A stretch of 64,000 nucleotides of DNA from Gordonia iterans (GTDB lineage: Bacteria; Actinomycetota; Actinomycetes; Mycobacteriales; Mycobacteriaceae). The DNA is taken from the NCBI RefSeq assembly GCF_002993285.1, contig NZ_CP027433.1, positions 3,348,001 through 3,412,000 on the forward strand, read 5' to 3'. This document shows, one piece after another, positions 11,266-18,686 of the stretch (within the stretch, counting starts at the first letter, position 1; each line of letters starts with the position of its first letter). The notes beneath the pieces are model-generated. The model searched no databases. It was not told the origin of the DNA and worked only from the letters and a program-made list of their open reading frames with translations. The position numbers and the translations under genes are program-made.

Positions 11266-12052
11266 CGGCGAGCTCGAACGTCTTGAGCGGCTTGCCGTTC
11301 CAGTAGTCCCACAGGTTGGTCGCGAGCTCGCGGTAGGCGGTGGCGCCCTTGTTCTTGCGGCCCCGCATCACCGACGCGCCCGACGCCGAGGCCTCGGCGA
11401 AGCGGACCGTGCGCGGGATCGGCGGATCGAGCACCGGAAGCTGGTACCGGTCGGCGACGTCGGACAGCACGTCCCGGCTGTGGGTGGTGCGGGCGTCGAA
11501 GAGTGTCGCGACCGCACCGAGCGTCTTGAGCTCGGGATTGGTGATCTGCTGGACCTCGGTGACCGTCCGCAGCAACTGGCCCAGTCCGCGGTGCGCGAGC
11601 GTCTCGCACTGCAGCGGGACCACGACCTCGTCGGCGGCCGTCAGCCCGTTCAGGGTGAGCACGCCGAGCGAGGGCGGGCAGTCGACCAGGATCACGTCGA
11701 AGTCCTGCGCCACCTCGGCGAGCGCCCGCTTGAGTGCGTACTCGCGGCCGGGCCGCATCAGCAGCAGGGCCTCGGCCCCGGCCAGGTCGATGGTCGCCGG
11801 CAGCAGCGTCACGGCGTCGTCGGTGTCCAGCAGCACGTCGGCGATGTCCTCGGCGCCGAGCAGCACGTCGTGCACCGATTTGGTGAGGGCGTCGGGGTCG
11901 TGCCCGAGCGAGAAGGTGAGGCAGCCCTGCGGATCGAGGTCGACGACGAGGACCCGGACGTCCAGGTCGGCCAGAGCGGCGCCGATGGAGGCGGCCGAGG
12001 TGGTCTTGGCCACCCCGCCCTTCTGGTTGGCGATGGCGAGCGTGCGCGTCAT
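11258..12052 (-). CDS. ParA/Soj-like partition ATPase (Rv3213c-like)
   Basis: 264-residue orphan ParA-family ATPase. The deviant Walker A is NQKGGVAKTT near the N-terminus, followed by VDLDPQG and VDCPPSLG (Walker B). No parB partner is adjacent, so a cargo-positioning or nucleoid-associated role is inferred, not chromosomal ParA itself. ATG is chosen with GGGTGG upstream; a GTG three codons earlier is possible. The 3' end overlaps the convergent beta-propeller gene. Confidence 0.88.
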   Translation of the reverse strand: MTRTLAIANQKGGVAKTTSAASIGAALADLDVRVLVVDLDPQGCLTFSLGHDPDALTKSVHDVLLGAEDIADVLLDTDDAVTLLPATIDLAGAEALLLMRPGREYALKRALAEVAQDFDVILVDCPPSLGVLTLNGLTAADEVVVPLQCETLAHRGLGQLLRTVTEVQQITNPELKTLGAVATLFDARTTHSRDVLSDVADRYQLPVLDPPIPRTVRFAEASASGASVMRGRKNKGATAYRELATNLWDYWNGKPLKTFELAVS

Positions 12053-12124
12053 GCCGACCACCCTAATGTGTCGGCCACCACGGGGTTTGGCGGCATGCCG
12101 ACAGTTCCGTGTACGGAGCCGGGC

Positions 12125-12565
12125 TCAGGCGTCGGGCGGCAGGTCGTCGCCGGCCAGATATTGCATGGAGCGCGGCGCGAACGTGAGCCCCAGCGCGACC
12201 AGGGCGACGACCATGAGCGGTGCGCCGATCACCGGCTGATCGCTGTCGAACAGCATCGACCAGGCCACCGGCAGCAGCAGGATGTTGGCCAGCGCGACGA
12301 TTGCGCGGCCCCAGCGCCGCCCGTGGTAGAGGGCGATGCCGCCGGCCAGCACGCCGCCGCTGATCAGGGTGAACCACAGGGCGGTGCCGTACCCGCTGAT
12401 GTAGGCCTCTTCGAAGCCGCCGAGCGCGTGGACCACCAGGTAGACCGCGATGCCCAGGCCCACCAGTCCTTCCAGCGCCGCCAGGGCGCCGGCCCCGCGC
12501 AGTGTGGGCGGGACGGCGTGGGCGGCGGGTTCGGGTGCTGAGGGTGCGGGCGCGGAATCACTCAC
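12125..12565 (-). CDS. Four-helix integral membrane protein (Rv3217c-like)
   Basis: 146-residue membrane protein with an Ala/Pro-rich N-terminus and four predicted membrane helices (for example GLGIAVYLVVHAL, ALWFTLISGGVLAGGIAL). GTG start preceded by GGGGGTC. It matches the position of Rv3217c. gpm2 and entC, which separate the equivalent genes in M. tuberculosis, are absent here. No function can be assigned. Confidence 0.75.
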   Translation of the reverse strand: MSDSAPAPSAPEPAAHAVPPTLRGAGALAALEGLVGLGIAVYLVVHALGGFEEAYISGYGTALWFTLISGGVLAGGIALYHGRRWGRAIVALANILLLPVAWSMLFDSDQPVIGAPLMVVALVALGLTFAPRSMQYLAGDDLPPDA

Positions 12566-12631
12566 GACCCCCAGCCTATTGCGCCAGCCCGCCCGGGCCG
12601 AACCCGGTACTGCCCGGTAATGTGAACCCTC

Positions 12632-13594
12632 GTGCGCGTCATGCTGGTCACCAATCCGTTTGCCACCTTCACCACCCCGGCGGGTCGGGACACCCTGGCG
12701 AACACGCTGAGCGCACGGTACGACGTCGACGTCGAACACACCACGCATCGCGGCCACGCCGGCGAGCTCGGGGCCCGCGCCGCCGCGCAGGGCTACGACG
12801 CCGTGGTGGTGCACGGCGGCGACGGCACCGTCAACGAGGTGGTCAACGGCATTCTCGGCGCACCCGATCGGCCCGATCCGGCCGACCCGGCCGCGCTGCC
12901 GGCACTGGGCGTGATCCCGGGCGGCAGCGCGAACGTCTTCGCGCGGGCACTGGGCATCGACCGCGATCCGATCGTGGCGACCGCCCAGTTGATCGAGCTC
13001 CTCGACGCCGGCAGCCGCCGCCCGATCAGCCTCGGCCACACACTGAACCGGTGGTTCCTGTTCAACGCCGGGATGGGGATGGACGCGATCGTCGTGCGGC
13101 GCATGGAGGCCAAGCGCCGCAAGGGGAAGAGGGCTACCGCCCAGCGCTACTTCTTCACCACGATCAGCTCGTTCTTCTCTTCTGCGGTCACGCCGCCGGT
13201 GTTCTCCGTGCAGGTGCCCGACCACGAGCCGATCGACGGCGTCCGCTTCGGCTTCGTGAGCAACACCGGACCGTGGACGTATTTCGGCGCACGGCCGATC
13301 GAAACCAATCCCGGCACCGACTTCGATCACGGTCTGGGGGTGTTCGCCGCCACCAGCGTCGGCGTGCTCCGCAACATCGTCCTGGGTTCCAAACTGCTGA
13401 CCGGGTCTGACGATCCGCGGGCAGCGCATCTGTTCCGCGACGATGACGTCGAGTGGGTCCGCTTCTGCGGCACCGAACCCGCCGACGTGCAGATGGACGG
13501 CGATTACCTGGGTAAACACACCGATCTGGAGTTCGGTTGCCGTCGTCACGTGCTGCACGTGGCGGCCGCCGCAGCCGCCGCGCCGCCTGCCTGA
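12632..13594 (+). CDS. Diacylglycerol/lipid kinase family protein
   Basis: 320-residue DAGK-catalytic-domain protein (Rv3218-like). VMLVTNPF begins the nucleotide-binding fold, the GGDGT glycine loop lies at residues 62-66 and VIPGGSANVFARALGI follows; the C-terminal beta-domain includes FGFVSNTGPWTYFG. It probably phosphorylates a lipid such as diacylglycerol or a polyisoprenoid at the membrane; the substrate is inferred. GTG start, with ATG three codons later as an alternative. It is divergent from the four-helix membrane protein. Confidence 0.85.
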   Translation: MRVMLVTNPFATFTTPAGRDTLANTLSARYDVDVEHTTHRGHAGELGARAAAQGYDAVVVHGGDGTVNEVVNGILGAPDRPDPADPAALPALGVIPGGSANVFARALGIDRDPIVATAQLIELLDAGSRRPISLGHTLNRWFLFNAGMGMDAIVVRRMEAKRRKGKRATAQRYFFTTISSFFSSAVTPPVFSVQVPDHEPIDGVRFGFVSNTGPWTYFGARPIETNPGTDFDHGLGVFAATSVGVLRNIVLGSKLLTGSDDPRAAHLFRDDDVEWVRFCGTEPADVQMDGDYLGKHTDLEFGCRRHVLHVAAAAAAAPPA

Positions 13595-13869
13595 CCTGGG
13601 GCGTCATCCGGCTGTTACCAGCCGGTAGGCACGAATTTCCCTGCTTGCCAAGCGCTTGTGATCTATTCGGCAATCGGGAAATAACCCTAGCCAAATGGCC
13701 GGATACAGTAGTACAACGGTTACAGACAGCAAAACTCCCGCCCCCCGCGTAGCCGTCAAACGCGCGTGTGCTAGGTCGAGGCACCTGCTGTTAACAGCCC
13801 GTAATACCCACGAGCTCCCTCGTGTCACGCCCGGTGGCACGCTCGGAGTCATGCCCAAAGGAGAGTGAC
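13595..13869 (+). promoter_or_regulatory. AT-richer whiB1 upstream region with a 12-bp palindrome
   Basis: About 275 bp without a gene and clearly more AT-rich than its surroundings. It holds the perfect palindrome GCTGTTAACAGC at 13787-13798, followed by TAATAC as a possible -10 element. A half-site-like TTGTGATCTATTCGGCAA lies near 13655. AAAGGAGAGTGAC immediately precedes the whiB1 ATG and is a strong ribosome site. No ORF is convincing here. Confidence 0.5.
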
Positions 13870-14124
13870 ATGGACTGGCGCCATAAGGCCATCTGCCGCG
13901 ATGAGGATCCGGAGCTGTTCTTCCCGGTGGGGACCAGCGGTCCGGCCATCGCGCAGGTCGCCGACGCCAAGCTCGTCTGCCAGCGCTGCCCGGTGACCGC
14001 CGAGTGCCTGACCTGGGCGCTGGAGACCGGACAGGATGCCGGCGTCTGGGGAGGCATGAGCGAGGACGAGCGCCGCGCGCTCAAGCGCCGCAACGCCCGC
14101 ACCCGGGCCCGCAGTTCCGTCTAG
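13870..14124 (+). CDS. whiB1: WhiB1 iron-sulfur regulator
   Basis: 84-residue WhiB-family protein nearly collinear with M. tuberculosis WhiB1. Cys9, Cys37, Cys40 and Cys46 ligate the 4Fe-4S cluster, which is nitric-oxide sensitive in mycobacteria. GVWGGMSEDER is the family turn that contacts the primary sigma factor, and the C-terminus RRALKRRNARTRAR is the basic DNA-binding tail. The gene is monocistronic: an AT-rich leader upstream and a strong terminator downstream. Confidence 0.97.
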   Translation: MDWRHKAICRDEDPELFFPVGTSGPAIAQVADAKLVCQRCPVTAECLTWALETGQDAGVWGGMSEDERRALKRRNARTRARSSV

Positions 14125-14154
14125 CTGCCCCGGCGTCTAGCTCTTCTAGACCAC

Positions 14155-14193
14155 GAAGCCCGGCCGTTCTCTTCACGGCCGGGCTTCTTTCTT
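14155..14193 (+). terminator. Rho-independent terminator of whiB1
   Basis: Perfect 12-bp stem GAAGCCCGGCCG / CGGCCGGGCTTC with a nine-base loop, followed by TTTCTT. Confidence 0.92.
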
Positions 14194-14217
14194 GCGCTCA
14201 CGTGTCGGGGCAGGCTT

Positions 14218-15792
14218 TCAGTGCAGGGGGATCTGGAGTTCGACCACGGTACCGCCGTCCGGACCCGGCCCGATCTCGATCGTTCCGCCGAGGTCGTTGT
14301 TCACCAGCGTGCAGACGATCTGCAGGCCCAGCCGGTCCGACGAGGCCAGGTCGAAGTCGTCGGGGACGCCGACGCCGTTGTCGACCACGCGCACCGTCAG
14401 GCCGCGCAGATCGCGTTCGCCGTCCACCACGATCAGCGCGTCGTCGCGGCGCCGCATCCGGTCGCGGCCGTCGGCGGCGAAGCCGTGCTCGATCGCGTTC
14501 TGCACCACCTCGGTGAGCACCTGCACCAGCGGCATCGCCAGGTCTGCGGACAGCACCCCGAGGCGACTCCCGCGCCGGACCGTCACCGCCGCGGCGCCGT
14601 CGCCGGGCGCGCCGACATCCACCAGCGTCGGAATCAGCCGGTCCACGACGGCATCCAGGTCCACTTCCTCGTCGACGCTGCCGGAGAGCATCTCGTGCAC
14701 CAGGGCGATGGACGAGACCCGGCGCACCGCCTCGGTCAGCGCCACGATCGTCTCCGGGTTACCCGACCTCCGGGCCTGCAGCCGCAGCAGCGCCGAGACG
14801 CTCTGCAGATTGTTCTTCACCCGGTGGTGGATCTCCCGAATGGTCGCGTCCTTGCTGATCAGCGCCAGATCCCGGCGTTTCACCTCGGTGACGTCGCGGA
14901 TCAGGACCACTGCGCCGCGGGTCTGCCCGTGACTGCGCAGCGGCACCGCGCGGATCAGCACGCTCGCCCGTCGCGCATCCAGTTCCATGCGCAGCGGGAT
15001 CTCCGGACCCGGCAGGCCGTTGCGTCCCGCCGGCCCCTCGGCGCGGTCGCCGGTGCGCCGGTCCGCACCGCAGGCGGCCGCCAGCATCGAACCGACGTCG
15101 ACGGCGTCGAACGGATCGGTGAGCAGTTCGGCGAAGGCGTCGGCCAGACGCGTGTTCCCCAGCTCGGCGGTCCATCCCATCCGGTGCACGGCCGACACCG
15201 CGTTGGGACTGGCGTACACCACGCGGCCGTCGGCGCCGAGTCGGATGAACCCGTCGCCCGCTCGCGGTGTCGACAGTCCGAGCGTGTTGGCCTCGTCGAG
15301 CGGGAAGGTGCCCTCGAGGACCATCTGGCGCAGCGCGCTCGCGGCGTCCCGATATGCCGATTCCAGCGGTGAGGGCGGCAGCGTCCCGGTGGCATCGCCG
15401 GCCCGGCCGAGCACCGCGATCACCTCGCCGTCGAACGTGACCGGCACCGCGATCCGCTCGATCAACATGCCGCCGTGGCGGCGCGGGACGTCGTCGCGCT
15501 CGATGCGCCCGTGGGCGAAGGCCCGGCCGACGAGTGGATTGGCTCCGTGCGGACTGGCCGGGGAATCGACGGCGTGACCCACCTCGTCGTGCTGGAAGAG
15601 GGTCGACGCGGTGTTCGGGCGCACCTGTGCGACGTACACCAGGCGTCCGTCGGAACCGCGCACCGCCATCACGTAGTCGGCGAAAGAGAGGTCGGCGAGC
15701 AGCTGCCATTCGGCGACGAGCCGCTGCAGGTGCAGCGCCGCCGCATCGGACAGATCGGTGTGCTCGGCAAGCAGATCGTGGAGAGTCGCCAT
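14218..15792 (-). CDS. pdtaS: PdtaS-type sensor histidine kinase
   Basis: 524-residue soluble sensor kinase. A GAF-like domain covers about residues 10-160, a PAS-like domain about 175-300, the HisKA_2 dimerization helix has IHHRVKNNLQ (His322), and the HATPase domain carries NAIEHG and GLGLQI-like boxes (DRLGLQIV). M. tuberculosis PdtaS (Rv3220c) phosphorylates the ANTAR antiterminator PdtaR, encoded elsewhere; the same split is likely here since no response regulator is adjacent. ATG at MATLHDLLAEHTDLS matches the family start; an in-frame upstream codon is less likely. Divergent from the bL37 gene. Confidence 0.93.
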   Translation of the reverse strand: MATLHDLLAEHTDLSDAAALHLQRLVAEWQLLADLSFADYVMAVRGSDGRLVYVAQVRPNTASTLFQHDEVGHAVDSPASPHGANPLVGRAFAHGRIERDDVPRRHGGMLIERIAVPVTFDGEVIAVLGRAGDATGTLPPSPLESAYRDAASALRQMVLEGTFPLDEANTLGLSTPRAGDGFIRLGADGRVVYASPNAVSAVHRMGWTAELGNTRLADAFAELLTDPFDAVDVGSMLAAACGADRRTGDRAEGPAGRNGLPGPEIPLRMELDARRASVLIRAVPLRSHGQTRGAVVLIRDVTEVKRRDLALISKDATIREIHHRVKNNLQSVSALLRLQARRSGNPETIVALTEAVRRVSSIALVHEMLSGSVDEEVDLDAVVDRLIPTLVDVGAPGDGAAAVTVRRGSRLGVLSADLAMPLVQVLTEVVQNAIEHGFAADGRDRMRRRDDALIVVDGERDLRGLTVRVVDNGVGVPDDFDLASSDRLGLQIVCTLVNNDLGGTIEIGPGPDGGTVVELQIPLH

Positions 15793-15956
15793 GTCCTCAA
15801 TCCAGGTCGGTGTCCCGGTGAGCACGCCGCGGCGCGCCCTTCGGTCGTCGCCTCATCCTAGTGCCGGACTGCCGCGCAGCACGATTACCGCTGACCGGGG
15901 CCCGCGTGAGAGAATCATCGATGAACTTGTGCCTAGACAACGACAGGAGGTCCGTC

Positions 15957-16031
15957 ATGGGTAAGCGCGGACGTAAGAAGCGTGCACGGAAGAAGAACAA
16001 GGCCAACCACGGCAAGCGCCCCAACGCCTGA
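15957..16031 (+). CDS. Ribosomal protein bL37 (24 residues)
   Basis: Tiny basic ORF encoding MGKRGRKKRARKKNKANHGK followed by RPNA. It matches the actinobacterial large-subunit protein bL37 seen in mycobacterial ribosome structures. A strong AGGAGG ribosome site lies eight bases upstream, and a GC-rich terminator follows about 20 bp after the stop, so this is a discrete gene. It sits between pdtaS and rshA, and its size makes it easy to miss. Confidence 0.88.
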   Translation: MGKRGRKKRARKKNKANHGKRPNA

Positions 16032-16052
16032 GTTCTTCTCACCAGACGAGGC

Positions 16053-16090
16053 GACGGCCCGGCCCCCGATCTGATCGGGGCCGGGCCGTC
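16053..16090 (+). terminator. Hairpin terminator after the bL37 gene
   Basis: Long stem GACGGCCCGGCCCC / GGGGCCGGGCCGTC with one bulged C and a GATC-rich apex, followed by GTCGTTGGT. It separates bL37 from the convergent sigH-rshA operon. Confidence 0.75.
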
Positions 16091-16118
16091 GTCGTTGGTC
16101 TGGTGTCGTTGATCTCGT

Positions 16119-16418
16119 TCAGTCGCGATCGGCGCGGGTGATCGTCTGCCGCACCACGACGGTGCGGCGGATCTCCACGCGCAGCCGCTCCCGCAGTCCC
16201 TGCGGGGCCTCCTCGCAGCACTTGCGCGCCAACAGCGATTTGAGTTCGCGTTGCACGGCGTAGTGCTCCAGGCACGAGGGACAGTCCTCCAGGTGCCCCT
16301 GCAGCCGCTTGGCCGCGCCGGCATCGCACTCGTTGTCGAGCAGCAGGAAGATGTCGGCGAGCACCGCCGAGCAGTCCAGTTCTTCGAACGGCTTCGCGCC
16401 GTCGGCCGGCCCGCTCAT
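16119..16418 (-). CDS. rshA: RshA zinc anti-sigma factor
   Basis: 99-residue ZAS-family anti-sigma factor that holds SigH inactive under reducing conditions. Zinc/redox ligands are visible: Cys31, then HLEDCPSC giving His42, Cys46 and Cys49. Oxidation of the thiols releases SigH in the RshA/RsrA family. The ATG overlaps the sigH stop as ATGA, giving coupled translation and matched stoichiometry. The C-terminal [13 protein letters not shown] matches mycobacterial RshA. Confidence 0.93.
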   Translation of the reverse strand: MSGPADGAKPFEELDCSAVLADIFLLLDNECDAGAAKRLQGHLEDCPSCLEHYAVQRELKSLLARKCCEEAPQGLRERLRVEIRRTVVVRQTITRADRD

Positions 16419-17299
16419 CGGCTCCCCTCCCCTGCTTCTGTCGCCGACCCGACGCTCGTCCGCCCGATGCCGCGCTCGCGCGCCACGTCGACGAGCAGCT
16501 CACGCAGCTGCCTGCGCCCGCGGTGCAGTCGCGACATCACGGTGCCGATGGGGGTGTCCATGATCTCGGCGATCTCCTTGTACGGAAGACCTTCGACGTC
16601 GGCGTAGTAGACGGCCATCCGGCGATCCTCCGGAAGCTGGCTGAGCGCTTCCTTGATCTCGCTGTCCGGCAGCGCGTCCAGGGCTTCGATCTCCGCCGAC
16701 CGCAGGCCGGTGGAGGTGTGCTCCGCGCTGGCGGCGAGTTGCCAGTCGGTGATCTCGTCGGTCGGATACTGCGCGGGCTGACGCTGCTTCTTCCGGTACG
16801 AGTTGATGTAGGTGTTGGTCAGGATCCGGTACAGCCACGCCTTGAGGTTGGTACCCGCCTTGAACGACGAGAAGGCGGTGAACGCCTTGACGTAGGTCTC
16901 CTGGACCAGGTCCTCGGCGTCGGCCGGATTGCGGGTCATCCGCAGCGCGGCGCCGTAGAGCTGGTCGAGCAGCGGGAGCGCATCCCGTTCGAAGCGGGCC
17001 GTCAACTCCTCCGGCGTCTCGGGGGCCGTCGTCTCCTCCGGTGACTCGGACGGAGCCGTCTCGGTCGGCGAATCGGCTGGCGACACCGCGATCCCTTCGT
17101 GGCGACGTGGCGGGCGGTGTGTGCGGCCGGTCTCGTCCGGCCGGGTCACGACGCTCCCGGCGCCTGTCTCGTTCGGCCCGCTCGCGCCGTTCATGCCGAG
17201 CGGAGTCGAGGTGCTCCCGGCACCGTTGGAAATATGCTCCACCAAGCATAGCGATTCGCGCAGCGGCTGCTCAGCCGCGGTTGCCGGTACTGCGGTCAC
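16415..17299 (-). CDS. sigH: SigH ECF sigma factor, with long N-terminal extension
   Basis: Thiol-oxidative and heat stress sigma factor. Region 2 includes [20 protein letters not shown] and region 4 includes [18 protein letters not shown]. Two starts are credible. GTG at 17086 has AAGGGA six bases upstream and gives a 223-residue protein of the size seen in M. tuberculosis. GTG at 17299 lies about 35 nt below the probable start site of a SigH-type promoter and adds 71 residues (Ala/Thr/Pro-rich, one Cys) with no stop. This matches the SigR/SigR' arrangement of Streptomyces, where the long form is induced and unstable. The longer span is given to record both. Confidence 0.93.
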   Translation of the reverse strand: MTAVPATAAEQPLRESLCLVEHISNGAGSTSTPLGMNGASGPNETGAGSVVTRPDETGRTHRPPRRHEGIAVSPADSPTETAPSESPEETTAPETPEELTARFERDALPLLDQLYGAALRMTRNPADAEDLVQETYVKAFTAFSSFKAGTNLKAWLYRILTNTYINSYRKKQRQPAQYPTDEITDWQLAASAEHTSTGLRSAEIEALDALPDSEIKEALSQLPEDRRMAVYYADVEGLPYKEIAEIMDTPIGTVMSRLHRGRRQLRELLVDVARERGIGRTSVGSATEAGEGSR

Positions 17300-17340
17300 G
17301 TGGGTTCCGTCCTCGTGTCGGCGAATGTCTCGTCGGTCTC

Positions 17341-17366
17341 AACACCTGCGACGCGGCAGTTGTTCC
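17341..17366 (-). promoter_or_regulatory. SigH-dependent promoter of sigH
   Basis: On the minus strand GGGGAACA (-35, core GGAACA at 17366-17361) is followed after 17 bp by GTT (-10, 17343-17341). This matches the SigH/SigR consensus GGAAYA-N17/18-GTT and points at sigH, as expected for autoregulation. It sits about 27 bp upstream of the divergent SRAP start, so occupancy could also affect that gene. Confidence 0.75.
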
Positions 17367-17392
17367 CCGGTGCAGCGTGCGAGAATCGAGGT

Positions 17393-18193
17393 ATGTGCGG
17401 ACGATATGCGGTGACGACGGACCCGGCCAAGCTCGCCGCCGAGATCGACGCCCGCAACGAGGTCCCGTCCGGCGCCGATGCGGCTCCCGACACCGACCAG
17501 CGTGCGGGCCGCACGGTGACCACCCCGAACTACAACGTCGCCCCGAGCACGACCGTGATGACCGTCGTCGACCGGCACGACCCCTCGCCTCCGCCCAGGA
17601 CAGGCGGGGACCCCGACCTGCCGGTCGCCCGCCGGGTCCGCGCGATGCGGTGGGGACTGATCCCGCCGTGGACCAAGGAGTTCGGCAAGGGGCCGCTGCT
17701 GTTCAACGCCCGTGCCGAGACGGTGACGACCAAGCCCGCGTTCCGGTCGTCGGCCAAGAACAAACGCTGCCTGTTCCCGATGGACGGTTGGTACGAGTGG
17801 CGCAAGGGCCCGCTGGACAGCAGGGGCAAGCCGACCAAGATCCCGTACTACATGACGCCCGAGGACGGTTCACGCCTGTACATGGGCGGACTGTGGTCGG
17901 CCTGGCGATCGCCGGAAGATCGGGAAGCCGGGAACGACGACGCCTGGATCTCCTCGGCGACCATCCTGACCACCGAGGCGGTGGGCGCCCATCGGGAGAT
18001 CCACGACCGGATGCCGCTGATCATGCCCGTGGAGTACTGGGCGGCCTGGCTCGACCCGGACCGTCCCGTCGATCCCGATCTGCTGGCGCCGCCGGACCTC
18101 GCGCTGGCCGACGCGATCGAGATCCGGGAGGTCTCGCCGCTGGTGAACCGCGTGTCCAATCAGGGGCCGGAACTGCTGGAGCCGGTCTCATGA
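17393..18193 (+). CDS. SRAP/HMCES-family abasic-site protein
   Basis: 266-residue SOS-response-associated peptidase family protein (Rv3226c/YedK-like). Cys2, exposed after Met removal (MCGRYAV), forms the DNA-protein crosslink with abasic sites in single-stranded DNA. Other family signatures are NYNVAPS, NARAET, GWYEW (catalytic Glu) and HDRMPLI (active-site His). It is divergent from sigH, with its start close to the SigH promoter. The stop overlaps the next ATG as ATGA. Confidence 0.93.
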   Translation: MCGRYAVTTDPAKLAAEIDARNEVPSGADAAPDTDQRAGRTVTTPNYNVAPSTTVMTVVDRHDPSPPPRTGGDPDLPVARRVRAMRWGLIPPWTKEFGKGPLLFNARAETVTTKPAFRSSAKNKRCLFPMDGWYEWRKGPLDSRGKPTKIPYYMTPEDGSRLYMGGLWSAWRSPEDREAGNDDAWISSATILTTEAVGAHREIHDRMPLIMPVEYWAAWLDPDRPVDPDLLAPPDLALADAIEIREVSPLVNRVSNQGPELLEPVS

Positions 18194-18660
18194 CCGCGCC
18201 TGCGGCGGGCGCCCGTCCGGGACCGCTCCAGCGGATCGGCTATCTGCTGGGCCGGCCTCTCCCCGACTCGATGCGCGACTGGGTCGCCCGCGACATCACC
18301 GGCCCCGGCAACGCGCGGCGCTACATCGTGCGCGGCTTCGTTCCGTTCGTGCCGATCGTCGTGGGACTCTGCTTCATTCCCGCCCAGTGGTGGGTGCGCG
18401 GCGGCATGATCCTGCTGCTGGCGATCCCGCTTCTGTACTTCCAGATCGCGCTCAAGGACGTCTACCGCCGCCATCTGCTGCGCAACAACGGCCTCGACCC
18501 GAAGCTCGCGAGCAAGGTGAAGATCGTCCGGCTCTCGGCCGCCGACGAGGCGTATCGGCGCATGCACCGGCCCGTGGAGTCGTCGGCCCCGTACCAGGTG
18601 CCGGAGCAGCGGATCGTCGACGCACAGGTGGAAGATGAGGAGCGCCGCTCCGATCGGTAG
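18190..18660 (+). CDS. DUF5313-type membrane protein
   Basis: 156-residue actinobacterial protein with two adjacent membrane helices at about residues 55-85 (FVPFVPIVVGLCFIPA and GGMILLLAIPLLYF). The conserved pre-helix region GYLLGRPLPDSMRDWVARD precedes them, and a charged cytoplasmic tail follows. It starts inside the SRAP stop codon (ATGA), so the two are translationally coupled. No function is known to me. Confidence 0.75.
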   Translation: MTAPAAGARPGPLQRIGYLLGRPLPDSMRDWVARDITGPGNARRYIVRGFVPFVPIVVGLCFIPAQWWVRGGMILLLAIPLLYFQIALKDVYRRHLLRNNGLDPKLASKVKIVRLSAADEAYRRMHRPVESSAPYQVPEQRIVDAQVEDEERRSDR

Positions 18661-18686
18661 CGCCGATCATCGAGCAGGCTGTCGTC

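Noticed and set aside
13650-13675. CRP/cAMP receptor site upstream of whiB1
   Set aside because: TGTGATCTATTCGGCA has one good half (TGTGA) but the second half matches TCACA at only two of five positions. A CRP site is known upstream of M. tuberculosis whiB1, but this one is too weak to claim.
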